Shown: positions 10,067-19,180 of the stretch, one piece after another | How the letters are laid out: each line of letters begins with the position of its first letter | How positions within the stretch are numbered: position 1 is the stretch's first letter | NCBI GenBank assembly: GCA_947626775.1 | Contig: CANQTL010000009.1 | Span: forward strand, 20,277 to 84,276 | Direction: 5' to 3' | Length of the DNA stretch: 64,000 nt | Origin: an uncultured Lachnospiraceae bacterium | GTDB lineage: Bacteria; Bacillota; Clostridia; Lachnospirales; Lachnospiraceae | The notes under the pieces: generated by a model | Databases searched by the model: none | Told to the model about the DNA's origin: nothing | What the model saw: the letters and a program-made list of their open reading frames with translations, nothing else | Made by a program: the position numbers and the translations under genes

Positions 10067-10096
10067 ACTATACAATAGGATGTCGGATTATGTCAA
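10067..10096 (-). promoter_or_regulatory. Promoter of the surface glucosaminidase gene
   Basis: Minus strand TTGACA (10096-10091), 18 bases, TATAGT (10072-10067). The expected transcription start is about base 10060, within ten bases of the first ATG at 10052. ATTATGTCAAC occurs twice, at 10053-10063 and 10087-10097; the second copy contains the -35, so a repressor could use the pair. Confidence 0.65.
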
Positions 10097-10178
10097 CTCT
10101 GCGCTGGGGAAAAATTTGCCGGACGCCTCCCGATCTGCAGACGGAGCGACGACAGATTTGTCAAATCACGGATTTCTC

Positions 10179-10207
10179 TTGAAAAGTCCTCTCAGTTTCG
10201 CTATGAT
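10179..10207 (+). promoter_or_regulatory. Promoter of the DegV gene
   Basis: TTGAAA (10179-10184), 17 bases, TATGAT (10202-10207), 86 bases before the chosen ATG. Confidence 0.65.
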
Positions 10208-10292
10208 GTAAATGTGCGGAAAAACAGACAGGGCAAGACGGTCTGTGCTTTTTCGCGGATCTGTTTTTATTTTCAGTAAAAAGGAGTATCCC

Positions 10293-11180
10293 ATGTTACG
10301 TATCATTACCGATTCCGCAAGCGATCTGCCGAAAGATTATATAGAACAGCACAAGCTGCACGTGATACCGACGCCGGTGGTAATCGACGACGTCGATTAT
10401 TTCGACGGCGCGACGATCCAGACGGAGGAATTCTATCACATACTGGACGATATCAACCGCGACGTGAAGACCTACCACATCAATCCCGCCATGTTCACAG
10501 AAGCGTTTCTGCCCTACGCGCAGGCGGGCGACAGTGTGATCTATCTGTGTTTCTCCACCGGCATCGCCGGGACCTACAACGCCGCCAATATCGCTTTCTC
10601 CGGCCTGCTGGAAGAATATCCCGACTTCGATCTTACGATCATCGACTCCAAATGCGCCTCCGCCGGATTCGGCCTCGTCGTCAGCAAACTGGTCACCATG
10701 CTGGAAAAGGGCGCGTCCAAGAAAGAGATTGTCGACGCCGCAGAATATTATATCTACCACATCAGGCATGTCTTTACCGTGCAGACGCTCGCCTATCTGA
10801 TCAAGGGAGGCCGGCTCACGAAATTCAAGGGCACGCTGGCGGAGACGCTGGACATGAAGCCGGTTCTGATCGTCAACGACATCGGCGCCCTGTCTGTCGT
10901 CAAGACTGTGCGCGGCCGCAAGAAGGCGCTTCGCTATCTCATAGAGTACGCGCAGGCGAACGGCTGCCCCAGGGAGGGAGGCACGGTTGCGCTCTGCCAC
11001 GGCGAAGACCGGGAATCGCTGGATTTCGTGAACGCTCTGGTACAGGAGGCGTTTCATCCCAGGCGCACCATGATCTCCGTGGTTGGCTGCGCCATCGGCG
11101 CCCACACGGGACGCGGCATCGTCGGCTTCTGCTTCTTCGACGCGGACGACGGCGAATTTTCCAAATACTTCAGCGACTGA
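10293..11180 (+). CDS. DegV family fatty-acid-binding protein
   Basis: DegV proteins bind a fatty acid and, as FakB-type subunits, present it to the kinase FakA for phosphorylation. Seen in 295 residues: an N-terminal ITDSASDLP, then PTPVVIDDVDYFDG, SCFSTGIAGTYN-like (CFSTGIAGTYNAAN) lipid-head-group loop and the late VGCAIGAHTGRG segment that normally contacts the acyl phosphate site. The ATG at 10293 follows AAAAAGGAG; the frame is open for 27 codons upstream but without a ribosome site. It is a single-gene unit facing the permease operon, with a nine-base gap between the two stop codons. No fakA is in the window, so coupling to a kinase is inference. Confidence 0.92.
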   Translation: MLRIITDSASDLPKDYIEQHKLHVIPTPVVIDDVDYFDGATIQTEEFYHILDDINRDVKTYHINPAMFTEAFLPYAQAGDSVIYLCFSTGIAGTYNAANIAFSGLLEEYPDFDLTIIDSKCASAGFGLVVSKLVTMLEKGASKKEIVDAAEYYIYHIRHVFTVQTLAYLIKGGRLTKFKGTLAETLDMKPVLIVNDIGALSVVKTVRGRKKALRYLIEYAQANGCPREGGTVALCHGEDRESLDFVNALVQEAFHPRRTMISVVGCAIGAHTGRGIVGFCFFDADDGEFSKYFSD

Positions 11181-11189
11181 TCCGCCCGC

Positions 11190-13559
11190 TCACTGCGCGC
11201 CGATCGTATCGACGATAGACATGCGACTGATCCGCCGCACGGGCCCTGCGGCTGCCAGCGCGACGGACGCCAGGACAATCCCCAGAATCACCGAGAGCGC
11301 GCCGACAGGAACGCTCCACGCGTCTCCCCAGTGGGAAGTCACCAGCATATCGTACAACACTCTGTTGCATACCATCCCCAGCACAATTCCAAACAGACTG
11401 CCGGTCACCGTATAGGCCGCTGCCTCCGCGACGATCATTCCGGCCAGCTGCCTGACGCTTAAACCTACCGCCCGAAAAGCGCCGTACAGCTTGATGCGCG
11501 CAGACACGCTCATGGCGATACTGTTGATGATATTGAATACCGCGATCAGACCGATCACCGCCAGAAAGCCGTATATAAACAGATAGAAACAATAGCAGGC
11601 TCCCCGCACGTTCCGGTTACTCAGCCGCCTGTCCGAAAAAGTGAATCCTTCTCCCACCATACGACGTATCCTTGCCACATCCTCATCCGTCGCGCTCCGG
11701 CGAAGCTGCACGTCGATGATGGTGTAATCCGTCTGTCCTGTCAGACGCCGGAACGTCTCCTCCGAACAGACAATCCGCTCTGTTCCCGCCGTAGTGTCAA
11801 AAGGACTGCCGGAAAGCAGCCCGGCAATCCGGATTTCCTTCTTCCCGCCGTCCACATCCAGCGTCACCGTATCGCCCACTTTGATCCGGCTCTCAGGCAT
11901 ATAGACGAGCAGTCCGGTGTCCTGTCCGTCCATGACCTCCTGCATGGACCCCTCCGCCAGGTACTCCGCGGCCCAGCCAAACTGGTTCTCTTCATAGGAG
12001 ACCAGATCCGCCGTACCCGCCCACGATCCGCTGTCCGCCGGAAGCGCAAAGGCGAAACAACGGCCAAAAACCCTGCTCACCGCCGGATTTTCCGAAATCG
12101 TGCGCGCCAGTTCCCCGGGCACAGTGCAGCTGTTGTCCGGACCGATCACGGAGAGATCCGGCGTCCACGGTTTCAGCGGATTGATGGCATGTCGCATAAA
12201 ATCCACCGTCGCATAGAACGATAAAAACAGGATAATGCTGAATGCGAAAGACCCTGCCATCAGGAACAGATTCTTGCGGCTCGCCCCGGCATGATGGAGG
12301 CCAAGCGCGGTCTGCACTCTGCAAAACCTGGTGTTCGCCGCCCTGCGCACAGGCGTCTTATGCCCGTCGTTCCCCGACACCGCCGCCAGAGGCGATACTG
12401 CCGCCGCCCGCCTGGCAGGCGCTTTCGCCGCAAAAAACACGGTGAGAACGCCCACCAGAATCCCCGTCACAACGCCCGGCACACTCACGCCGAACACAGG
12501 CAGCGCATAGAAATACTCCGGCGCAAGCGCGCGCAGCACCGCGCAGAGGATCCAGACCGCCGCCATGCCCGCACCGATCCCAAACGGAACGGCGTACAGA
12601 CACCAGCCGAGCGCCTCCCGGTAGACCAGACGCATAATCTGCCCGGCCGTCGCCCCCGTACAGCGCAGCAGCCCGAAGAACGCGGTTCGCTGTGCCACGC
12701 CGCTGTTCAGACTGGCGGCGATCATCAGGACGCCCGCCGCCAGCACAAGCACAAAAAGCACCGCCGCCGACGCGTATATCATCAGGACAAACCGATCGCC
12801 GCTCTGCCCCGACAGCGCCAAAAGTTCCGTATTTTCAACCGTCTGCGCCTCCGTCAGGCCCAATCTCTCCCTGATCGTCTCCGTCAGGCGGCGTATCTGT
12901 CCCGTGCGCGCGAAACGGACGAAGAGCAGACTGTCATAATCCGCCAGCGCGTCGCTTTGCAGATCCGGCGCAAAGATCTTCCTGTATGCCTCCGTGGTGA
13001 CAAACACCGCGTAGGAATCATCCCGCATCGTTTTATCGATATTGCCGAGGAATCCGGAAACCGTGAAGGACAGTTTTTCCCCATGCGGTCCTTCTATCGT
13101 AATCGTATCCCCAATTCCGATACCCAGCTCGTCTCCCGCGCTCCGCACGACGCGCGCCTCCCCGTCGCTGTCCGGGAGCGTCCCTTCCGCCTCCCGATCC
13201 TCGCTGAACAGCATCATATCCTGATAACCCGGATCGATCCCGCAGATAACGACGTCCTTACCGCCCAGAGTGTATCCCTCTTCGCCCCTGAAATTCATGA
13301 CGCCGTATCTGGAAGCGCTCTCCACCCCATCCATCTGTGCGATCTGCGCCGCCTCCTCATCCGTGATGTCCGTCACGGCAATGTGCCATGTACCGTTTTC
13401 CAGCCTGGCCTGCAGCATCTGACTGCGGATAAACATATCCGCCATGCCGAAGATCGCCGCCACCAGAAACACTGCCAGCGCGATACAGAAAATCGACATG
13501 CCGTTCTGCCTCCTGTGCGTCCTCGCCGATATGGAGGCGAGTTCCAGATAATTTTTCAT
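11190..13559 (-). CDS. ABC transporter permease, FtsX/MacB type, full length
   Basis: Membrane component of an exporter, 789 residues. Layout: first TM helix (about 22-44), a large extracellular domain (about 45-265), three TM helices with the FtsX core (GLLRCTGATAGQIMRLVYREAL), a basic loop, a second TM helix, a second extracellular domain, and three C-terminal helices with YGAFRAVGLSVRQLAGM. This is a duplicated FtsX architecture. The ATG at 13559 follows AAGGAG, giving MKNYLELASISARTHRRQNG, which is closely similar to the start of the upstream permease. The preceding gene's stop is 23 bases away, so the two are translated together. The substrate is unknown; the adjacent two-component system suggests response to a cell-envelope stress or antimicrobial peptide. 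Confidence 0.9.
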   Translation of the reverse strand: MKNYLELASISARTHRRQNGMSIFCIALAVFLVAAIFGMADMFIRSQMLQARLENGTWHIAVTDITDEEAAQIAQMDGVESASRYGVMNFRGEEGYTLGGKDVVICGIDPGYQDMMLFSEDREAEGTLPDSDGEARVVRSAGDELGIGIGDTITIEGPHGEKLSFTVSGFLGNIDKTMRDDSYAVFVTTEAYRKIFAPDLQSDALADYDSLLFVRFARTGQIRRLTETIRERLGLTEAQTVENTELLALSGQSGDRFVLMIYASAAVLFVLVLAAGVLMIAASLNSGVAQRTAFFGLLRCTGATAGQIMRLVYREALGWCLYAVPFGIGAGMAAVWILCAVLRALAPEYFYALPVFGVSVPGVVTGILVGVLTVFFAAKAPARRAAAVSPLAAVSGNDGHKTPVRRAANTRFCRVQTALGLHHAGASRKNLFLMAGSFAFSIILFLSFYATVDFMRHAINPLKPWTPDLSVIGPDNSCTVPGELARTISENPAVSRVFGRCFAFALPADSGSWAGTADLVSYEENQFGWAAEYLAEGSMQEVMDGQDTGLLVYMPESRIKVGDTVTLDVDGGKKEIRIAGLLSGSPFDTTAGTERIVCSEETFRRLTGQTDYTIIDVQLRRSATDEDVARIRRMVGEGFTFSDRRLSNRNVRGACYCFYLFIYGFLAVIGLIAVFNIINSIAMSVSARIKLYGAFRAVGLSVRQLAGMIVAEAAAYTVTGSLFGIVLGMVCNRVLYDMLVTSHWGDAWSVPVGALSVILGIVLASVALAAAGPVRRISRMSIVDTIGAQ

Positions 13560-13582
13560 CACAATCGATTTCTCCTTCCGTC

Positions 13583-15346
13583 TCACAGATGACTGATCGT
13601 CTCCGTAATCTCCATGTCTGCGATGCGTTTCGACGGCGCGTACGCCGCCAGCGCGCAGGCGCCGGACAGCAGCAGAAACACTGTCAGCAGCACACCCACC
13701 GGCATCCGCCAGCTGCCGCCGAAATAGCAAAGCACCATCCGTCTGATCAGACAATAGTGCATCAGAAGCCCCAGCGCGCAGCCAGGCACGCCCCCTGCAG
13801 CCGCATAGGCCGCCGTCTCCGCCGCGATCATCCGCTTCAGCTGCCGCCCGCTCATACCGACGGCGCGCATGACGCCATACTGCGGGATTCTGGCAGACAC
13901 GCTCATGGAAACGCTGTTCATGATATGCAGCACGGCGATCAGTGCGATAATCACCAGGAAGCCGTAAGCCCCGATCCGTGTCACCCAGTAAGTTCCCTGC
14001 TCCATCCGCGCCGCCGTACGCCGGTCTTCAAACCGTCCGCTTCCCGAAAGCCGCCGTATCGCCTCTACCGTCTCCTCCGGCGCGCCGCGCGTCAGCCGGA
14101 CGGACAGACAGCAGTAATCCCGCTCCCCTGTGATGCGGGCAAAAGTTTCTTCCGAACACCCCGCCACCACGTCGCCCGCCATGATTCCCGGCCCTGCCGA
14201 CACCACGCAGGCGACTGTCAGCTCCTCGCCGCCGATCTGCAGGGTGTCGCCCACACGATTCAGCATCCGGTTCCTGTCATAGACTGTCAGGATCCGGCCT
14301 GAATCTCCATAAATCTGCGACAGTTCTCCCGCCGCTACCGCCTCTTTCGAGGCTTCCATCATACTGCCGTCGTAAGATACCAGATCGATGCGCCTGCTCT
14401 CCCCGCCGATCTGCACGGGAAGTCCCAGCGCCACACTGCTCCCGAACACCTGGCTGACTCCCGGCAGCGCGGCGATCTCCCGCACCATATCCCGATCCAG
14501 CGAATTGCTCTCGTCCGCGCTGCTGATCTGTATATCGCAGGCCAGAGGATTCATGGAAGGGAGCAGCCGCCGCCCGAACTCCAGCGCCGCCGAAAAGACA
14601 AAAAACAGGACGATCACAAACGCAAAAGAGCCGGCCATCAGAAACAGATTCTTCTTAGGCGCAGCCGCGTGACGGACGCCAAGCGCTGTCTCCGTTTTCA
14701 GACGACGCGTTCCGGCTTCGTGCACCGACCCGCCGCCTGTCGTGAAAACATCCGACACTGCGGCAATCGGAGAAACCGCCGCCGCTCTTCTCGCCGGAGC
14801 GTGCGCCGCCAGCAGCACCGTGACCACACCCAGCACGACGCCGCATACAACGCCGACAGCGCTCAGATAAAAAAGCGGTATCTCCGCAAACTCGCCTTTG
14901 ACCAGACAGCGAAGGACAAAGCACAGCAGCCAGTCAGCGGCGATTCCCAACAGACAGCCGAGCGGAACGGCCTGCCTGCACCAGGCAAGCGCCTCCAGCC
15001 GGACCAGCCGGATGATCTGTCTGCGGCTTGCGCCGACACAGCGCAGCATACCAAAGAACCGCGTCCGCTGCGCTACGCTGCTGTTCAGACAACCCGAAAT
15101 CATCAGAACGCCCGCGATCAGAATCAACAGAAACACCACCGCCGCTGTCGGATAAGCCCAGTCCGGATACTGAAAGCTTCCGTGCTTATGGATCAGGCGC
15201 TCGGTTTCCATACTGTAATAAGTGTCCATCACAGAGAGAACGGACGTCACCAGAAAGACGGACAGTACAATGCACAGCACAGTCATACGGTTCTGTCCCC
15301 TGCGCGCCTTCGCCGACAGCCTGACCAGTTCCAGATAACTCCTCAT
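13583..15346 (-). CDS. ABC transporter permease paralogue lacking the first extracellular domain
   Basis: 587-residue paralogue of the next permease. It begins [20 protein letters not shown], has the first TM helix (about 22-43), then only about 20 residues before the FtsX core ([20 protein letters not shown]); the full-length partner has over 200 residues there. The rest aligns domain by domain, including the second extracellular region and [17 protein letters not shown]. The gap is in frame and the gene is otherwise intact, so this looks like a stable specialised form and not decay. The ATG at 15346 overlaps the ATPase stop as ATGA and is preceded by GGAGGT; a GTG at 15355 is too close to that site. 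Probably forms an asymmetric pair with the longer permease. Confidence 0.88.
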   Translation of the reverse strand: MRSYLELVRLSAKARRGQNRMTVLCIVLSVFLVTSVLSVMDTYYSMETERLIHKHGSFQYPDWAYPTAAVVFLLILIAGVLMISGCLNSSVAQRTRFFGMLRCVGASRRQIIRLVRLEALAWCRQAVPLGCLLGIAADWLLCFVLRCLVKGEFAEIPLFYLSAVGVVCGVVLGVVTVLLAAHAPARRAAAVSPIAAVSDVFTTGGGSVHEAGTRRLKTETALGVRHAAAPKKNLFLMAGSFAFVIVLFFVFSAALEFGRRLLPSMNPLACDIQISSADESNSLDRDMVREIAALPGVSQVFGSSVALGLPVQIGGESRRIDLVSYDGSMMEASKEAVAAGELSQIYGDSGRILTVYDRNRMLNRVGDTLQIGGEELTVACVVSAGPGIMAGDVVAGCSEETFARITGERDYCCLSVRLTRGAPEETVEAIRRLSGSGRFEDRRTAARMEQGTYWVTRIGAYGFLVIIALIAVLHIMNSVSMSVSARIPQYGVMRAVGMSGRQLKRMIAAETAAYAAAGGVPGCALGLLMHYCLIRRMVLCYFGGSWRMPVGVLLTVFLLLSGACALAAYAPSKRIADMEITETISHL

Positions 15347-16026
15347 TCCGCACACCTCCCCAGATCCGTGAGCACGCCGTCCGACACCTGCAGCACCCTG
15401 TCCGCCGCGGAGGCGATGGCACGGTTGTGCGTGATCATGACGATAGTCTGCTCATACCGCTTGGACGCCTGTTTTAACAGCGCGATCACCTCGCTGCTGT
15501 TCTTCGTGTCCAGATTGCCGGTAGGCTCGTCCGCCAGAATCAGCATGGGCCTCATAATCAGCGCGCGCCCGATCGCTGCCCGCTGCTGCTGCCCGCCGGA
15601 AAGCTGGCCCGGCAGATGATGTCTTCGCTCTCTCAGATTCAGGACGTCCAGCAGTTCCTCCACATACGCCTGATTCGGTTTCCGGTAGTCCAGCAGAAGC
15701 GGAAAGATGATATTCTGCTCCACCGTAAGTTCCGGCACCAGATGAAACGCCTGAAAGACAAAGCCGATATTGCGCCGCCTGAAAATCGTGCGCTGCTCGT
15801 CCTTCATGGAAAAAGTGTCTTTGCCGTCGATCAGCACCCTGCCCGACGTCGGCACGTCCAGCGCCCCGACCATGTTGAGGAGCGTACTCTTGCCCGAACC
15901 GGATTCCCCCACCACGGCCACGAACTCGCCCTTGGGCACGGTAAAACTCACATTTTTTAACGCCTCGACAGCGGCCTCCCCGCTGCCGTATGTCTTGCAG
16001 ATAGACTGCACTTCCAGTAAATTCAT
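15343..16026 (-). CDS. ABC transporter ATP-binding protein (MacB/LolD type)
   Basis: Cytoplasmic ATPase of the exporter, 227 residues. Walker [10 protein letters not shown] (about 37-45), Q-loop [17 protein letters not shown], signature LSGGQQQR, Walker [10 protein letters not shown] and switch histidine MITHN are all present, so it should hydrolyse ATP. The family drives FtsX-type permeases by mechanotransmission. The ATG at 16026 follows GAAGGAG; its TGA overlaps the next permease start by four bases. Upstream is a 122-base gap with a TATACT -10 candidate at 16110-16115 and a weak operator-like half-match at the kinase stop codon. Confidence 0.95.
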   Translation of the reverse strand: MNLLEVQSICKTYGSGEAAVEALKNVSFTVPKGEFVAVVGESGSGKSTLLNMVGALDVPTSGRVLIDGKDTFSMKDEQRTIFRRRNIGFVFQAFHLVPELTVEQNIIFPLLLDYRKPNQAYVEELLDVLNLRERRHHLPGQLSGGQQQRAAIGRALIMRPMLILADEPTGNLDTKNSSEVIALLKQASKRYEQTIVMITHNRAIASAADRVLQVSDGVLTDLGRCAE

Positions 16027-16148
16027 GTCCGTCTCCTTCCCGTATTGTCCTCCGTTTTGCCATTTTGCAGCGCACATCGCCGCCGTCCGGAAGACTCCTG
16101 ATACCCGAAAGTATAGCACCCGATTCTTACGCTCTCGTGAATCTCAGC

Positions 16149-16163
16149 TTACAGTTTTGTCGT
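16149..16163 (-). promoter_or_regulatory. Weak second operator-like site before the ABC operon
   Basis: Plus strand TTACAGTTTTGTCG overlaps the kinase stop codon. One half matches the TTACA-N4-TGTAA site at 17996-18009; the other half diverges. It lies 33 bases before the TATACT candidate at 16110-16115, compared with 24 bases for the regulator's own site, a difference of about one helical turn. Confidence 0.3.
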
Positions 16164-17180
16164 CAAAAAGCTGACGGTGAACGTGCTGCCCCGCCCGGCT
16201 ATGCTGTCCGCCGTGATATTCCCGTCGTGCGCCTCCACAATCGCCTTGGCGAGCGGCAGCCCCAGACCGATTCCGGAACTGTCCCGCGAAGCGCTGCTTC
16301 TGTAGAACCGTTTGAAAATATGATGAATGTCCTCCTCCAAAATCCCCGCTCCGTCGTCCCGCACAGTGATCTGTACCAGATCGGTGATCCGCCGCCACGA
16401 GAGCCATACATGCCCGCCCGCTGCGGTGTGATCCAGCGCGTTTTTGACCAGGTTGCTGACCGCCTCCGTCAACCAGTCCCTGTCGCACATAAGCAGAATA
16501 TCCTCATTGCCGTCGAGCACGAGTGCTTTCTGCTCCCGCTTCGCGCGGTAGGAAAAGTGCAGCTCCACATCCCGCATCATATCCGCCACATTGACAGGCG
16601 CTTTGTCCATAACCAGAGAACCCGCGTCCAGCCTGGCAATCTTGAGCAGATTCTGCACCAGCGTCCCGATCCTGTCCAGCTCCTGTTCCGACAGAAGGGC
16701 AAACTCGCGGATCACCGCCTCCTCCCCGGCCTCTTCCTGCAGCAGGCCGTTATAAATATTGAGCGCGGCTAACGGCGTCTTGAGCTGGTGGGAAATATCC
16801 GAAATAATATTCTGCAGAAATTCCCTGGCACGTTTTTCTTTCTGCACATGGGCATTCAAGACCGTCGCCAGCGTATTCACCTCGTGAAACAAGCGGTACA
16901 GCCCGCCCTCCTCGTCGCAGTCGATACGCGCCGTCTCGTCCCCGCCGAGATAGGTATCGATGATCTCTGCAACAGCCGCCATCTTCCCATGCTGCCTTCG
17001 AAAATACCCGAGACAGGAACCGATGACGCCGCCAAACAGAAGCAGCCAGAGAACCGCCAGCCAGACTGCCGCCGCGGATTTCCTGCAGACAACAATCTCT
17101 GCCGCCACAAAAAATGCGGTCATAACGCCAGTTATCACCGCAAATAGTCTCCTGATCTCCCTGTCCGCAAATATGTTCAT
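16149..17180 (-). CDS. Sensor histidine kinase
   Basis: Membrane sensor of the two-component system, about 343 residues. Two TM helices near the N-terminus (about 15-35 and 38-58) are separated by almost no extracellular loop, so a direct external ligand pocket is unlikely; such kinases often sense through a partner transporter. Then HAMP-like and coiled segments, H-box SDISHQLKTPLAALN, N-box LVKNALDHT, G1 DDGAGI and G2 GLGLPLAK. The ATG at 17180 follows GAGAGGTG; upstream ATG (17201) and GTG (17243, overlapping the regulator stop) are possible but lack a good ribosome site. The adjacent exporter is the likely target and perhaps the sensing partner. Confidence 0.9.
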   Translation of the reverse strand: MNIFADREIRRLFAVITGVMTAFFVAAEIVVCRKSAAAVWLAVLWLLLFGGVIGSCLGYFRRQHGKMAAVAEIIDTYLGGDETARIDCDEEGGLYRLFHEVNTLATVLNAHVQKEKRAREFLQNIISDISHQLKTPLAALNIYNGLLQEEAGEEAVIREFALLSEQELDRIGTLVQNLLKIARLDAGSLVMDKAPVNVADMMRDVELHFSYRAKREQKALVLDGNEDILLMCDRDWLTEAVSNLVKNALDHTAAGGHVWLSWRRITDLVQITVRDDGAGILEEDIHHIFKRFYRSSASRDSSGIGLGLPLAKAIVEAHDGNITADSIAGRGSTFTVSFLTTKL

Positions 17181-17227
17181 TCCGCACCTCTCAATCCGCA
17201 TATCGGCGCGCTCTGCACGCCGCTTTT

Positions 17228-17911
17228 TCAAATTACGTTCCACTTGTATCCCATGCGCCGCACGGTAACCAACATCCGAGGATCTCCCGGATCGTCCTCA
17301 ATCTTCATGCGCAGCCTGCGCACATATACCGTGAGCGTGTTGTCGTCCACGAAACTGCCCTCGCTGTCCCACAGCTTCTCCAGAATCTGTTCTTTAGACA
17401 GAATCGCATTGGGACTCTGCATAAAAAGACACAACAGCCTGTATTCCGCCGCCGTGAGATCGATCGGAGCGCCGTTTTTATATACCTGTCCTTTCAGAAG
17501 CTCCACTCTGATCCCATTGGACGCAAGTTCCGCATCCGAGGCCGCGAAATCCCTGGCACGCCTGAGCAGCGCGTTGATCCGCGACATCAGCACGCCCAGT
17601 TTAAACGGCTTGGTAATATAGTCGTCCGCTCCCATGTCCAGCCCCATGATAATGTCGATCTCCTCATCCCGCGCAGTCAGAAAAATAATCGGCACTTTCG
17701 AGGTCAGTCTCACCTTCCGGCAGATCTCAAACCCCGAACCGTCCGGCAGCGAAATATCCAGAATCAGCAGATCGTATGCGCCCTCCGCCCACTTATCCTC
17801 CGCCTCCCTGACCGTCCGCGCAACCTCCACCTCATAATCCGCTTTCCGCAGGGCAAACGACATCCCGTTGACCAGGCTCAGATCATCCTCCAGGAGCAAT
17901 ATCCTATCCAT
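17228..17911 (-). CDS. OmpR-family response regulator
   Basis: DNA-binding partner of the adjacent kinase, 227 residues. Receiver domain with acidic pair LLEDD (residues 9-10), phospho-acceptor Asp52 in LLILDISLPDGSG, Thr in FLTARD and Lys in ITKPF; then a winged-helix domain ending DDNTLTVYVRRLRMKIEDD and VTVRRMGYKWN. ATG at 17911 with a purine-rich AAAGGGAAAG upstream. A good promoter and a perfect inverted repeat precede it (17966-18009). The inverted repeat matches the site reported for Bacillus BceR-type regulators, supporting autoregulation and control of the exporter by an antimicrobial-peptide-type signal. Confidence 0.95.
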   Translation of the reverse strand: MDRILLLEDDLSLVNGMSFALRKADYEVEVARTVREAEDKWAEGAYDLLILDISLPDGSGFEICRKVRLTSKVPIIFLTARDEEIDIIMGLDMGADDYITKPFKLGVLMSRINALLRRARDFAASDAELASNGIRVELLKGQVYKNGAPIDLTAAEYRLLCLFMQSPNAILSKEQILEKLWDSEGSFVDDNTLTVYVRRLRMKIEDDPGDPRMLVTVRRMGYKWNVI

Positions 17912-17965
17912 GACTTTCCCTTTCCGCAAAATTCCGTCCGCCGCGCGGACCTTTCTCTACCATTC

Positions 17966-17994
17966 ATTGTATACGGTGCGCCGCCCGATAGCAA
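17966..17994 (-). promoter_or_regulatory. Promoter of the response-regulator gene
   Basis: Minus strand TTGCTA (17994-17989), 17 bases, TACAAT (17971-17966). It directly follows the inverted repeat at 17996-18009, an arrangement suited to activation. Confidence 0.6.
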
Positions 17995-17995
17995 A

Positions 17996-18009
17996 TTACA
18001 ATTTTGTAA
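17996..18009. promoter_or_regulatory. Inverted repeat, BceR-like operator
   Basis: TTACAATTTTGTAA is a perfect palindrome; on the minus strand it reads TTACA-AAAT-TGTAA. This equals the TNACA-N4-TGTAA pattern known for BceR in Bacillus. It ends two bases before the -35 of the regulator gene. Confidence 0.6.
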
Positions 18010-18026
18010 GGAACCCCCGCGCAGTA

Positions 18027-18055
18027 AAGCGGCGCATGTCCGCCATGCGCCGCTT
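18027..18055 (-). terminator. Terminator-like hairpin after spoVT
   Basis: Perfect 12-bp arms AAGCGGCGCATG and CATGCGCCGCTT with a five-base loop; on the minus strand the stem is followed by a short T-rich stretch. A hairpin with nearly the same arms occurs at 63900-63928. Confidence 0.6.
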
Positions 18056-18077
18056 CGTCTCATCGTCTCTGCCTTTA

Positions 18078-18620
18078 TCACTGTTCCATCTGCCGCCCCA
18101 GAAATCCTGCCGCAGACTGAATCAGTTTCTGTTCCACCTCGCCCATCCTGGATTTGTGGTCCGTCTCTAGGAGCAGCACCGACCCAATCACATCGCCCTC
18201 GCAGATAATCGGGCTGATCGCCTCATGGCTGATGTCCTCCTGATCGTTGCTGACCTGAATAAAATTTCGGTCCCCCTTCGCCGCAACAACGCTCTCCCGG
18301 TGGTTGATCTTCTCCTCCAGCTCTCTGCTGATTGACTTACCGAGCATGTTTTTCATGCCGCCCGCCACCGCGATAAACTGGTCCCGGTCGGAGATCATCG
18401 CCACATGCCCCGATACCTGAGCCATGCTCTCCGCATACTGCTTCGCGAACGTCCCCATCTCCCCGATGGGGGAATATTTCTTGAGGATGATCTCGCCCTC
18501 CCTGTCGGTAAAGATTTCCAGCGGGTCCGATTCCCTGATCCGCAATGTCCTGCGGATCTCCTTAGGGATCACGATCCGCCCGAGATCGTCTATCCTCCTG
18601 ACAATGCCTGTCGCCTTCAT
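18078..18620 (-). CDS. spoVT: Stage V sporulation protein T
   Basis: Transcription regulator of late forespore genes, 180 residues, the usual length. N-terminal AbrB-type swapped-hairpin DNA-binding domain (MKATGIVRRIDDLGRIVIPK to about residue 50) and a C-terminal GAF-like domain (about 55-178) ending QSAAGFLGRQ. ATG at 18620 with a GGAGGTTATATGT ribosome-site region. It stands alone, with the terminator-like hairpin at 18027-18055 downstream. The presence of spoVT is one of the clearest signs that the organism forms spores. Confidence 0.96.
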   Translation of the reverse strand: MKATGIVRRIDDLGRIVIPKEIRRTLRIRESDPLEIFTDREGEIILKKYSPIGEMGTFAKQYAESMAQVSGHVAMISDRDQFIAVAGGMKNMLGKSISRELEEKINHRESVVAAKGDRNFIQVSNDQEDISHEAISPIICEGDVIGSVLLLETDHKSRMGEVEQKLIQSAAGFLGRQMEQ

Positions 18621-18824
18621 ACATATAACCTCCGTCTGTCAATCGCAGCCGAATGGCCGCGTCACTGTTTTTCATTGATTTTTGCTTTTACTATTATTTG
18701 TAATGGTGGAAATTATATGCATGGCGGGAGGAAAATCGGTGTGGATTGCTAATGTGATAGGAATGACAAGTCGATCTATCCGGAAGAATTTTTTGACAAT
18801 ATTTATTTCTGAATTTCATGCGGG

Positions 18825-18846
18825 CAGCCGCACCGAAGCGCGGCTG
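18825..18846. terminator. Nine-bp stem with UUCG-type loop downstream of the decayed pair
   Basis: On the minus strand CAGCCGCGC-TTCG-GTGCGGCTG, a stable stem just after the DUF4276 remnant. No T-run follows, so termination is uncertain. Confidence 0.4.
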
Positions 18847-18858
18847 TTCAAACCTGTT

Positions 18859-19180
18859 TTACAATTCCTCCTTGGGATTCCCAATCGAATCCGGAATTCT
18901 ATACTTTCTCTTTTGAGACAATTTCTCCACATCAGAATCGTACGCTAAAGACACTGCTCTTAAATCGCCAAAATACCATGCTTCCAATTCTTTACAAGCA
19001 ATACGTATAAGCACTTCTCTGCCATATGGTGATGCTAAATCCTGCAGTTTTCTTTTTACCTGAATACAATCTCCGCTATCCTGATCCATGACAATCACGA
19101 ATTTTGTGCCCGGCTGGCGCCACGCCTTTAATTTATGCGGTATGGTAAGGAAGATTCTTCCAGTAAAAACACAAGCGTCA
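18859..19180 (-). pseudogene. DUF4276 protein remnant, internally deleted and frameshifted
   Basis: DUF4276 proteins accompany AAA ATPases in presumed defence pairs and may be nuclease-like. The true start is still visible: ATG at 19180 overlaps the ATPase stop as ATGA and encodes MTLVFLLEESSLPYRIN before a stop. The body resumes in another frame (PHKLKAWRQPG, then FVIVMDQDSGDC, then CKELEAWYFGDL) and ends early at SIGNPKEEL, where family members continue with a further conserved segment. So part of the N-terminal region is deleted, the frame is broken, and the C-terminus is cut. The conserved DQDSGDC and ELEAWYFGD motifs make the family call secure despite the damage. Confidence 0.7.
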
